This document shows positions 49,103-60,012 of a stretch of 64,000 nucleotides of DNA, piece after piece. A program made the translations under genes and the position numbers. The first letter of the stretch is position 1. Each line of letters opens with the position of its first letter. Source of the stretch: Rhynchospora pubera (taxonomy: Eukaryota > Streptophyta > Magnoliopsida > Poales > Cyperaceae); the NCBI GenBank assembly GCA_028095005.1, contig CM051460.1:284620238-284684237 (forward strand). The letters are read 5' to 3'. A model generated the notes under the pieces. That model was not told the origin of the DNA. It saw only the letters and a program-made list of their open reading frames with translations, and did not search any database.

Positions 49103-51666
49103 ATTTTGATAAGACGTCGCCAAACATAATATCATTTTAAATCAAACTTTTGTCAACAATATTCATTTTATAGGCATAAGTACAACCGGACACTTAACTC
49201 TAGCTGGTCGACTGGGTTCGCAGTAAGATCTTAAGGATTTTCACACGGATTTGAGTATACCTTCTTCTTCTTCTTTCTTTTTTTTTTTTTTTTTTCCCAA
49301 CACGGATTTGAGTACACCTCATATTCTATTCTAATGATATACTTAAAAATAAAATATACACTTTATATTCTTGTTAGTTAACAATTAATATTTGTTTGTT
49401 TTCTAAGGTTCAAAATTTAGAAAAAACATATAGTAAGAAATCGTTCATTAAATTAAACAAGAAAATAGTTTAGATTGAAGTTTGAATTAAAATATTTATA
49501 AAATAAAATTGCGACGTTTAATGACACCAAAAGTGACGGCATTGAATTCTCCTTTAGTTATAAACTGAAATATAAATATATTATGTATATGTTATTTACA
49601 TATCTACAATGACCAATTTAAAAACTATCTTATTTGACTAGAGAGTTGTGGGCCCTGGAGGGGAGTCATTGACCACAAGTGGTCTCTGCCAAACTCTTGT
49701 CCTTCAACCATCTATCAAATTAACAAATGCTATGTTAAATTGAGGTAAATGCTGTTCGTGTGTTAACATCTACAAAGAGGCTTTACGTACCTTTATCCTT
49801 GTATCACGCAGAAACATAAAAATCGTACTTTCTAACCTCAACATACTTCTGATTTTATGTTGGGTCAAAAATAATGATGAATATATGCAGTCTTGTTCAT
49901 TTTTGTCTCTAATCTTGTACTGATATCAGGCCACATGTTGGAGTGTTATCATCCTCCATATTGGCGTTTTACTGCTAGTATATAGAAAAAAAATCAGCAA
50001 TAATTGTTAGAGAAATCATTTAATTACATCGTAGTTTCCTTTTGGAAAATAGAAGATTTACCAGTATGACAAAGAAATCTAATTCTCATTTCATTCCTCA
50101 TGCATTTTGACAAAATCCATCACTTACACATCCATATGGGAAGATTTGAATTTGTGATTTGTATTTATTTTGATGTTCAATATTGCTAGATTGATCATAG
50201 TTTATGTACTCTCTATTAGTCTTCAGCTCGTTTAGTTGCCACCGGAATGGAGACTAGAAAAGATGATGCATATGAATAATAATGTCAGAGTTCTCTTTGT
50301 GTTGGATTTTAGCTTTCTTATATTATATGCATATAATGAAGCTTAAAATTACAAGCACTGGAGAGGCCCTATATATACTGGTAATATTTTGTATTTTTGT
50401 TTCTGTATCTATGTTGAGTTTGACTCAGAATTAGCTATCACAGATAGAGATTTATATAAAGGTTTTTCCTTATTATTTCGTAATATTTGTTCTGAGGATA
50501 AAATTATTGTGCAACATAATAGGAATTCATGTAAAGCAGATATGCAAAGACAGCCAAATTCAAATATGAATTTACAGTAGAGACATGTAACACCTTTGTA
50601 CCATTAGATCTTCATTCGTTTCTACCACCATCTACATACAGTCTAGAAGCGCAATGTGGCAAAAATGGCAGTCTGGTAATCTTTAATATAATTAGTGATA
50701 CAAGAAATTTCATTACTTTTGTTTTTGTTATAGGAAAACAGGTTTGGGCTAATAAAGACCAATAGTAATTAATCAGTGATGCACATGGAATTACACAGAA
50801 TCGGTGGCCGTCTTTGCAGAGCATTAATGACATTGGAATTTATGGCGCATAAAAATATAATGAAGACCATTATATTTTGCAAAGTCAACTTCTCGAGTTC
50901 AACAAAAAAGGATCCGGAGATCCCATCTAGCATGCAAAACGAGACGGACTGACTATGTTGTCTGCTTCATCAGGAGAAAAATAAATAAATAACTATTTAT
51001 CTGAGGATTAATTAGTCTTTTGAAATTGCCTATTTTACCTAATTACAAAATCTCTCTATTTTTGATATCTTAAATGTCTAGTTGCATGATCTCCTAATGC
51101 TGTGATTTACTCTCGATTGAATGACGCTGAGATTGGTCTTGAACAATGATAATTGAATCTGAGATCATATTATTCACAAGATGTGCATTCAAATCTTATG
51201 CTAAGTGATTCGATTTAATCATAGAAATACTAATATAAACAGCAATTTCAAGATAGCCAAATATACATGAGTTTAATTTTTTTTTTCTTGACGATAGTTC
51301 ATGTGTTAATGTAGTAGACAAATCTGCTAAATTAAGGAGAATGAAAACAGTGTTGTGCTATGAATTGATGGATTCAAGGAGGAATGCAGCATTTGGATCT
51401 TCCATCTTCTACTGATATTGTACAAATTTTCTAATGCTCTCATTCACATGTTATTCAATATTTATTGGCACGTTGGATCTGATAGAGCTTGGGTTACGAG
51501 ATCAGAGAACCGACAATCCGAATCTAAATATTGTACATCTCATCTTGAAATTAGTAAAGTAAAATAAAAAGTCGCATGAAAGAAAATAAGAACACCATTA
51601 CTTGAATTTGTGGAACATAATCATTTACAATGGAAAATGGAGTTACAAATTTTATTAGTTGAAAAA
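49103..51666. other. intergenic
   Basis: AT-rich, with a T-run near 49280-49297. Frames at 50389-50580 and 50612-50833 show no domain. No supported gene. Confidence 0.4.
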
Positions 51667-51671
51667 AAAAT
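51667..51671 (+). repeat. 5' target site duplication (AAAAT) of the Copia element
   Basis: AAAAT before the 5' LTR and again at 63380-63384 after the 3' LTR. Confidence 0.85.
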
Positions 51672-51914
51672 TGTTGGTTAAACATTTTCTCTCGATTTGC
51701 CGATTTGCAAAACAACACCGAAACCTTTAAACTAACATCTCTTTTTAGTGTTTTATAGCTAAATTTATTGAAGAATGGATTAAAGCAAGTGTGGCACTTA
51801 GTTTGGAGCTTCAAGAGATTGCTTTGGTCTAGTTAGAATCAGTAATTAAGGTTTATTTAAACTTTAATCTAATCTCAATCAATTTGCTGGTAAAATGCTC
51901 AGTTTTTCTGTCCA

Positions 51915-52626
51915 GCGTCATACAACGCCAGTTGCCGTTACACAACGCTGAGTTAATTCGTTTCTAAATTGCAAAATCTCTGACAAGGTTGGAACAGCGT
52001 TACACAACGCTCAGTAGCGTTGTGCAACGCTAGTTCTTTTGTTTTTAAACCAGTTAAATCCATTATTTCCCCTTGTCAGAACGTTATGCAACGCTAAGTA
52101 ACGTTACACAACGTTTCCACTCCTATGTTGTGTAACGCTACCCAGCGTTGTACAACGCAGTATGAAACAGGCGACTCTGCATTGCTCAGACATCGATCTG
52201 CATCGATGCTGCATGCATGCTGCCATATTCCATGCATTGTAGCGTTGTGTAACGCGCTAAACCTCGCTCAGACTTCGCTTTTTCTCTCTGGACGCGTAGT
52301 GCAACGCTGAATAGCGTTGTGCAACGGCGACGTTGTGTGACGCCAGTCAGCGTCGTATGACGTTCTGACAATGTTGTTTGAGTTTGTCAGTTCTGCCTTA
52401 TTCGTTTTCTTGACTTCGTTGTGCAACGCTACCAAGCGTTACACAACGCTCTGACAAGTTCCAACAGAACTGTCGAGCTTTTGCTTTGGATTTTTGCTGA
52501 AGCGTTGTGCAACTCTATACAGCGTTACACAACGCTCTGACAACTCACAACGTTATTGTCTGTGACCGTTTGATTTTTCAACGGCTATTTAGGCGTTGTA
52601 CAACGGCATATAGCGTTGTATAACGC
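51915..52626. promoter_or_regulatory. array of paired GCGTTGTACAACGC palindromes in U3
   Basis: Pairs start at 51915/51935, 51997/52017, 52081/52101, 52125/52145, 52294/52314, 52330/52350, 52416/52436, 52502/52522 and 52593/52613, plus a single at 52242. Each unit is a 14-bp palindrome (consensus GCGTTGTACAACGC, often extended to AGCGTTGTACAACGCT). Every pair is exactly 20 bp start to start with a variable 6-bp spacer, while the gaps between pairs range from 36 bp to over 100 bp. The array ends about 40 bp before the TATA box. The same array lies in the 3' LTR at 62051-62762. Likely an enhancer or factor-binding array; function not known. Confidence 0.85.
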
Positions 52627-52667
52627 CAGAGTCTGTTTTGACTGGTCTTTGGAGCTGTTGGCGCCCT

Positions 52668-52680
52668 CTATATATATGGG
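52668..52680 (+). promoter_or_regulatory. Copia LTR TATA box
   Basis: CTATATATATGGG just after the palindrome array, so the array is in U3. Transcription start expected near 52705. Confidence 0.65.
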
Positions 52681-53246
52681 GCCTCTTGGAACTGTTTAGA
52701 TACTTTTGAAACCTTTGAAACTCCTTCCTTTTGAGCTCCAACCAGTTAGACATTACTCTCTCTTGTGTTTGAGCATTATTTAGCAAAATCATTGAGATTA
52801 GAGTGTGCTAAACCAATCCACTAGTGTTAATTGCTAGATTTGTTGAGTGATTTGGTTAGAGCCTCAATCCCTTGAGTGTTTGAGCTTGTTTAATTGAGTT
52901 AGGCCAATCCACCTTGAGAGTGATTGTAACAAGGTGATTTGGTTCGAATTTGTAGTCCCGTTCGTGTGGAATTGAACGGAGCGCGCCCATTTCGAGGTTG
53001 CGAAACTCCCGGAGACGTACGACTAAGGCTAGCACTTCCTAGCGGGTCGGAACTCCGTAATACATCGCGTGTTCAATTTCTCTCTCTCTTTCTCTCTTTA
53101 TTATCTTGCTATACTTGAATTGCTTGTGCTTTGATTGTTTGTGTTAGACCAAGTTTGAATTGAACCAAATATTGACCATACCGGTTTAGAAATTCGTTTT
53201 TGTGCCTATTCACCCCCCTCTAGGCCTTTATTTAGGGACAACAAAG

Positions 53247-53258
53247 TGGTATCAGAGC
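53247..53258 (+). other. primer binding site, initiator tRNA-Met
   Basis: TGGTATCAGAGC begins 4 bp after the LTR end, the standard plant Copia primer site complementary to the 3' end of initiator tRNA-Met. Confidence 0.92.
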
Positions 53259-53303
53259 AGGGGTTATCTTTTGACCATCTTGTTAGGTAGATAACCTCGA
53301 TTC

Positions 53304-55664
53304 ATGGCCTCTAGGGTGATAGAAAAACCGGACAAGTTTGGTTCCACTTGCAAGAACTTCCGTTATTGGAAGAGATGTATGGTTGTATACCTTAACTTGA
53401 TTGATCTTTGGGAGGTTGTTGATAAGCCATACACACCAATTTGTGATAGTGAAGGTAGAGAAACCCATGCCTCTAAGACCATTATGACCAAGAATGATAA
53501 TGCCGTGAATGTCTTGTTAAATTCGGTACATGAGTCCATAGCGGCAATTTTTGGTAGCTCTACTAGTGCACATGAAATGTGGGTTTCTCTCTTGAACCGT
53601 TATGAGGGAAATTCTCTAATCAAAAGCTCTCGACAATTTGAGTTGGAGTCTAGATTGGATAATTTCCGCATAAGGGAAGGTGAATGCATCGAGGAGATGT
53701 ATACTCGGTTTATACAATTGCTCGATGAATTCACTAACATAGGAGAGACCCTTTCTAATAGTCGTGTTATAGGAAGATTGCTTAGGGCTTTGGTGGGAAG
53801 ACCTCAATTCGACACTCTCATCTCGACTCTTGAGACACAACAAAGGTCCCACAACAACCTCACACCGGAGATCATCTATACCCATTACCGGTGCGTGGAA
53901 GAGAAGCTCAAGCAACTTGGAGAGTTGAAGTATGAGCCCAAAACCGTGGCATTGGCGGCAAATGACAACAAGGCATCTCCCTCCAAGAACCGCCACAATG
54001 ACAACCAACAAGGGAGACACCGCCACTCAAGTGACAAGGCCAAAGGCATCATCGACCTTGATGAGGACAAGCAAGGAGCCGTTCTCTCAAAGATGTTTTG
54101 AGCCATCATGATCTTTGAGGGAAAATTCAACAAAGAAAGGCTTGAGAATGACGAAAGAGCTCTTTGCTTCGTGTGCCAAAAAGAAGGTCATACCATGTAC
54201 TCTTGCTTCAAGCTCTTCCCTCACTTGAAGAAGGACAAGGAAGATGGTGGCAAGAGAAGGGATGATGGCCGGTTCAAGTCCAAGAAGGGACATTACAAGA
54301 GCAAGAAGAAGGGTGAGAGATTCATGTAAGCCACTTGGGACAACGATTCCGATTCGAGCTCATCCTCTCAATCCGATTCGGAATCCGAGTGCGACTTTGA
54401 CAACCTTGCTCTTGTGGCTCAAGTGAATGATGTGGTGATGCCGGTGGATGACGACCTAGATGACTTGGTGAAGGAGGTCTTCAACGAGTTCAACCGAGGC
54501 AAAATCTATGTGCATCCATTGAGCAAAGCTAGCCTTGATGAAGCATCATCCTCTACATCGACTTTCACACAAGCTCCAACGACTATTCAAGAGGAACCAT
54601 CCACAATTGCCATTGAATTGCCTAAGGTCACAAATGAGGTACTTCTAAACTCATTCTCTAGTAGTGATAGCGATTGTGATAGTGAGAATGACTTGAGCTT
54701 GAATGATGATGCAAACTTGCAATTTGATAGGTTGAATGATTATCTTGATGAGTCTCTTAAGACTATTGCTAGTCAAAAAGAGCAAATTAGTCTTTTGACG
54801 ACTAAGGTGCATGATCTTGAATCTTTGGTGACAAGGTATAAGGGTATGATTGAAAGTTTTGAAAAATCAAGTGTTTGTGAAAAATGTCAAACTCCTTTGA
54901 GTGAGACAAATGTTTTGAAAAATGAAAGGGCGTCAAGTTCGTCTAGTGCTTCTCATAGCACCAAGATGAATCTTGATAAAATGTTTGTGGGACAAAAACC
55001 AAATGACAAAACGGGTCTTGGCTTCAAAAAGAGGAATCAATCCTTTTCTAGACCAAGAACCATGTCAAGCCCAACACAAAATGAGAGACTTTATCACAAG
55101 AGCACCAATGGTAGGAACACACACGGGCAAGGGCAAAAGAATTTTGTTGGCTCTCAAAATGGTGCTCAAAAGAGTTTTGGTAGGAATAGAAATGGGTCTC
55201 AAAGACCTCAAAAGAACTTCCAAAACAATCGGGGCCCAAACAACTTGTATTTCAAGGGACCCGATGGGTGTTTTCATCTTTTTCAAAACAATGGTGGGAA
55301 TAGGAATAGAACACACACTAGACCTCAAACCAATGGAGGAAATCAAAAAGTCTCTCAACAAAACAAAAAGAATTTTCAAAAACTAATTTTGAGAAACTCT
55401 CAATCATACACTTTCTCTAAGGATCCAAAGATTAGGGCCATGGAGCTTAGGCGTCATTTTGAAACCCATTTTGTTAGAGAAAGTTCACAAATGAACAAGC
55501 CAACTTGTGCTTGTTGCAACTATTGTGGTAAGAATGGCCATGTCACACTAGAATGCAAAGTTAGGAAAGCAAATCATACATCCGGTTCAATTAACATGAT
55601 TTGGGTTCCTAAAGTCACTTCCACATCCGTTTTGATTGGTGGAAGTGGTTCGAGTGTGGCTTAG
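53304..55664 (+). pseudogene. gag: Copia gag with two in-frame stops
   Basis: ATG at 53304 in a good context. Residues 1-250 form the UBN2-type gag core (FRYWKRCMVVYLN, MWVSLLNRYEG, RLLRALVGRPQFDTL). A first CCHC knuckle (CFVCQKEGHTMYSC) and a second near the end (CCNYCGKNGHVTLEC) are present, with a long Ser/Asn/Gln-rich linker between. TGA at 54099-54101 and TAA at 54327-54329 interrupt the frame; sequence on both sides stays in frame and homologous, so these are point mutations. The gag frame ends with TAG at 55662-55664. Two knuckles and a long gag fit the SIRE lineage. Confidence 0.85.
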
Positions 55665-55767
55665 TTAGCCATCTTCTTTCCCCAAGGTTATTCTTGTCAA
55701 ATCTTAAGGGGGAGAGATTACAAGAATATATTAGTTGTTTGTTTCTAACTAATATGTATTCTTGTAG

Positions 55768-55768
55768 G
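55768..55768 (+). other. candidate splice acceptor at the opening of the pol frame
   Basis: CTAAC (branch-like), a T-rich stretch and TTCTTGTAG end exactly at 55767. The pol frame is open from 55768 and closed just before it by that TAG. I could not assign the donor. Confidence 0.35.
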
Positions 55769-58700
55769 TTTGTTTGTTATCATCATTCAAGAGAAGTGCT
55801 TGGATCATAGATAGTGGTTGTTCACATCACATGACGGGTGATGAATCTTATTTCAAGACACTTGAACCTTTTGATGGTGGTGAGGTTACTTTTGGTAATA
55901 ATCTTAGGAAGAGCTCTATTATTGATATAGGCTCGGTTGGAAACCAAAATTTAACGGTTTTTAATGTTTACCTTGTGGATGGTCTCAACTACAACCTTTT
56001 AAGTGTGAGCCAATTATGTGATGCGGGATATTATTTGAAGTTTGATCACTCCTCTTGTTTTGTGCATCAAATTTCGGATAATTCTCTTGTTTACACGGGA
56101 CAAAGGAAAAAGGATGTCTATTACTTGAACTTTGATCACTTCACAAATGGTGAACAATGCTTTAGTGCCATAGCTACCGGTTCATGGTTATGGCATAGAA
56201 GACTTGGTCACGTTTCTCTAGACTCCATTAAGAAACTTGTGAAATTGAAACTTGTCCGTGGTCTTCCATCACATAAACTAGACTTAAATGGGTTGTGTGA
56301 AGCTTGCATGAAAGGCAAGCAAACCAAGTCTAGTTTCAAAACCAAAGAGATCATCTCAACCACTCAACCTTTGCAATTGCTTCATATGGATTTGTTTGGA
56401 CCAATCAATGTCTTGAGTATAAGTAAGAAAAGGTATGTCTTTGTGGTGGTAGATGACTATAGTCGCTTTACTTAGGTTTTCTTTCTTGCTCACAAGGAAG
56501 AAGCATTTGACCATTTTGTTAAATTTAGCAATCGGGTTGAAAACGAAAAAGGGTTGAAAATCTCTAGAATTCGTAGTGACCATGGAAGGGAATTTGAAAA
56601 TGCTAAATTTGATGAATTGTGCATAGAAAAAGGATATAAACAAGAGTTTTCCGCTCCACGCACTCCTCAACAAAACGGTGTAGTGGAGAGGAAGAACCGA
56701 ACCTTACAAGAATTAGCACGCACCATGCTACATGAATTTGCCGTACCCAAATTTCTTTGGGCCGAAGCGGTAAATACGGCATGTCATGTAGTAAATCGTG
56801 CATGCATTCGTTCTCAACTCAAGAAAACTCCTTTTGAATTATGGTTCGGTCATACTCCTAATATATCCTATTTCCGTGTATTTGGCTCCAAATGTTTTGT
56901 CCTTGATGAGTCTCCTAAAGTAACCAAGTTTGATGCCAAGTCTTTGCCTGGTATTTTTGTTGGTTACTCAACCACAAGCAAAGCGTATAGAGTCTATTTG
57001 CCAAACTCAAAGGTAGTTATTGAGTCTATTAATGTCAAATTTGATGAAAAAGTCCTTGAGGAATCCAAGGAAGGTAATTCTATTGTAGGTACACAAATGG
57101 AAGAAACTACACAAGAAATCGAGTCACAACCTCAAGCACAACCACCGGTGATTATTGAGGAGCCTTTGAACCGGGTTGATGACATTTTGATAGGGGGAGA
57201 GACTCATGAGGAGGGCATCTTAGACACAACTCAAAATGAAATGCCTCATGATGATCCTCAACCTCAACCGTCTCCCCAACCGGTTCATGAGCCTCCCGAA
57301 GTGCTTAGAGAAGTTTCCTCTCATCCTCTTACTAATGTCATAGGTGACCCTAGGGAAGGTGTTAGGATTAGGTCTAGTTTGCACCAAACTATTGGTCATT
57401 GTGCTTTTGTTTCTCAACTTGAACCAAAATCTTTTAAAGAGGCCAATGTTGACCCAAATTGGATTGTTGCCATGCAAGAAGAGTTGAACCAATTTGAAAG
57501 GAATCAAGTTTGGGAACTTGTACCATTACCAAAGGGTAAGCAAGTTATTGGTACCAAATGGGTTTTTAGAAACAAGCTAAGTGAGGATGATATTGTGGTT
57601 AGAAACAAAGCCCGTTTGGTTGCACAAGGTTTCAAGCAACAAGAAGGTATTGATTTTGAGGAGACCTTTGCACCGGTTGCTCGTCTTGAATCCATTAGAA
57701 TGCTCTTGGCTTTTGCCGCTAACAAAGGCTTTACCCTATTCCAAATGGATGTCAAGAGTGCTTTTCTAAATGGTTGGATAGATGAGGAAGTTTATGTCCA
57801 ACAACCACCCGGTTTTGTTGACCATTTTAATCCGGACCATGTGTACAATCTTCACAAAGCTTTGTATGGTTTGAAGCAAGCTCCTAGAGCTTGGTATGGT
57901 AGACTTTGTACCTTTCTTCTAGACAATGGCTTTAGTAGGGGCAAAATGGATACAACTCTTTTCACTAAGAAAAGAGATGACCATTTGCTACTTGTGCAAA
58001 TTTATGTGGATGATATTATCTTTGGCTCTACTAATGCAACTCTTGCCCAAGAGTTTTCTTCTTTGATGAGTAGTGAATTTGAGATGAGCATGATGGGAGA
58101 ACTCACTTTCTTCTTGGGGCTTCAAATCAAACAACTCAAGGATGGTATCTTTGTGAACCAAGTCAAATACGCCAAGGAGTTAGTGAAGAAATTCGGTGTT
58201 GAAGATAGCAAGAGCTTAGACACACCCATGGGCAAAAGTGCGAATATCGATGCGGATGAGAAAGGCAAACCTATGGACATAACTCTCTATCGGGGCATGA
58301 TCGGTAGCCTACTTTATCTCACGGCTAGTAGGCCGGATATTATGTATGCCGTATGTCTATGTGCTAGGTACCAAGCCAATCCTAAGGAATCTCACCACAA
58401 AGCGGTAAAACGTATCTTGTGATACGTCAAGGGTACTCAAAACCTAGGTCTTTGGTATGGTAGACAAACCGAACTAGACTTGTTAGGTTATACCGATGCC
58501 GATTTTGCCGGTGACCGTATGGACCGCAAAAGTACTAGTGGAACTTGCCAATTTCTTGGTGGTTCACTTGTGTCTTGGTCTAGTCGCAAGCAAACTTCGG
58601 TTGCTCTTTCCACCGTGGAAGCGGAATATGTAGCGACCGGTAGTTGTTGTACCCAACTTCTTTGGATGATGCAAACCCTTAGGGATTTTGAGTTAGATTT

Positions 58701-58950
58701 CCAAAAGGTACCAATCTTGTGTGACAATACTAGTGCCATCCTTATATCCAAAAATCCGGTATTGCACTCTAGAACCAAGCACATAGAGATACGACATCAT
58801 TTTATCCGTGATCATGTTGAGAAAGGTGATGTAGAATTGGTCTACATCGACAAGAAGGAGCAAATCGCCGATATCTTCACCAAACCTCTTCCAACACAAC
58901 AACATCTTGAACTTAGGTTCAAACTTGGTATGCTTGAACTCAAAGATTAA
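55768..58950 (+). pseudogene. pol: Copia pol (PR-INT-RT-RNase H) with two in-frame stops
   Basis: Frame shifted by +1 relative to gag and without an ATG. Domains in order: protease (IIDSGCSHHMTGD); integrase with HHCC-like zinc region (WHRRLGHV...CEACMKGK) and catalytic D, D, E in HMDLFGP, RSDHGREFEN and NGVVERKNRTL; reverse transcriptase (KWVFRNKL, FQMDVKSAFLNG, YVDDIIFGSTN); RNase H (YTDADFAGDRMDRKSTSG, DIFTKPLP). TAG at 56473-56475 replaces the Trp expected in SRFTWVFFL, and TGA at 58420-58422 replaces the Arg of KRILRYVKGT. Both are single transitions (TGG to TAG, CGA to TGA). The catalytic residues themselves are intact. Confidence 0.88.
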
Positions 58951-59095
58951 ATTTATGCATATCATGTTGTTGTCTTTGTTGTTTGGAGCTTATTTCAGTT
59001 TAAATTGGTTGTATTTCTTTTGAAAACCTTGAAAAATAAGTTTTTAACTATTTTGGTCTTAATTTTCTGAATTTTCTGGTTTTCTGTTGACTCTA

Positions 59096-59616
59096 GCGTT
59101 ACACAACGCCATTCAGCGTCGTGCAACGCAAGAGTAACGTTAGGTTAAAATGAATTTTGAATTCTGTCGAGTTAAACGTTGTACAACGCTGCTTACCGTT
59201 GCACAACGCTGGGTTGATTTTGTCTTGTAACGTTGCACAACGCTGACTATCGTTGTACAACGCTGGCTATTTTATTTTAATTTTCCTTCGCTGAATTTTA
59301 AAATCTGTCGAGTTCAACGTTATACAACGCTGGTCACCGTTGTACAACGCCAGTCTGTTTCTTTTTAGTGAACGTTGTACAACGCTGTCCACCGTTGTAA
59401 GACGTTGATTTATTTCTTTATTTTATTTTTTATTATTTATTTTATTTTTATTTTGTTTGGCTTTAGTGTTGTACAACGCCCTTTAACGTTGCACAACGCT
59501 GGGTTGTAGCGTTACCCATCGCTACTCAGCGTTGTACAACGGAGCAGTCAGTCTCTGCTCAATTTTCGCTGTTTTGACTCCTGCGTTGTATAACGCCCTT
59601 TGGCGTTACTTAAAGG
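59096..59616. promoter_or_regulatory. second palindrome array, between pol and ORF3
   Basis: Eight pairs of the same 14-bp palindrome start at 59096/59116, 59176/59196, 59230/59250, 59317/59337, 59372/59392, 59466/59486, 59509/59529 and 59583/59603, every pair 20 bp apart. The array ends about 400 bp before the ORF3 ATG. It is not a copy of the LTR: the sequence between pairs differs. A CT-rich leader follows. Confidence 0.85.
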
Positions 59617-59629
59617 TGGGCGCGTTTTT

Positions 59630-59860
59630 AACTGTTGCGACCCCACCTCTTCTTCTTCTTCTTCCTCTTCTTTCTCAAAACCGAGCCCTCTTCTATTTTT
59701 CTCTCTTTCTCTCCAACTCACACCCTTTCATCTCTCTCTCTCAATACTCTCTCAATTCTCTCTCTCCACTCCAACCAAAACCACCAAATTACTCTCCTCT
59801 CTCTCCTCTCCACCCTCATACCCTCAAATCACTCTCTCTCTCTCTCTATCTCTCAATCCA
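59630..59860 (+). repeat. CT-rich leader before ORF3
   Basis: TTC and CTCT repeats typical of a plant 5'UTR. The open frames running through it are low-complexity and I do not include them in the protein. Confidence 0.55.
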
Positions 59861-60012
59861 CCGAAACCCTAGCCACCGCCATCACCGTCAATTCCGGCGA
59901 TCCGACCGTCGGATTTTCGATCGGCTTCGGTTCTGTGCTCTCCAAGGTCATCTCATCCTCTCCCGCTCTTCAATTCAAAGGTTTAACCTCATCCTTTCTC
60001 TCTCAATTTTCA

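Larger units (their letters stand above)
51672..53243 (+). repeat. 5' LTR of the Copia element
   Basis: 1572 bp from TGTTGGTTAAAC to GGGACAACA. The upstream 950 bp hold 19 palindromes. The TATA box is at 52668-52680. Confidence 0.92.

Noticed and set aside
52125..52371. Overlapping 61-aa frames on both strands, repeated at 62261-62507
   Set aside because: Translation of the palindrome array in the LTRs.
51915..52626. CRISPR-like array
   Set aside because: Short palindromes with 6-bp spacers in a plant LTR; no direct repeat-spacer structure of CRISPR size and no cas genes.
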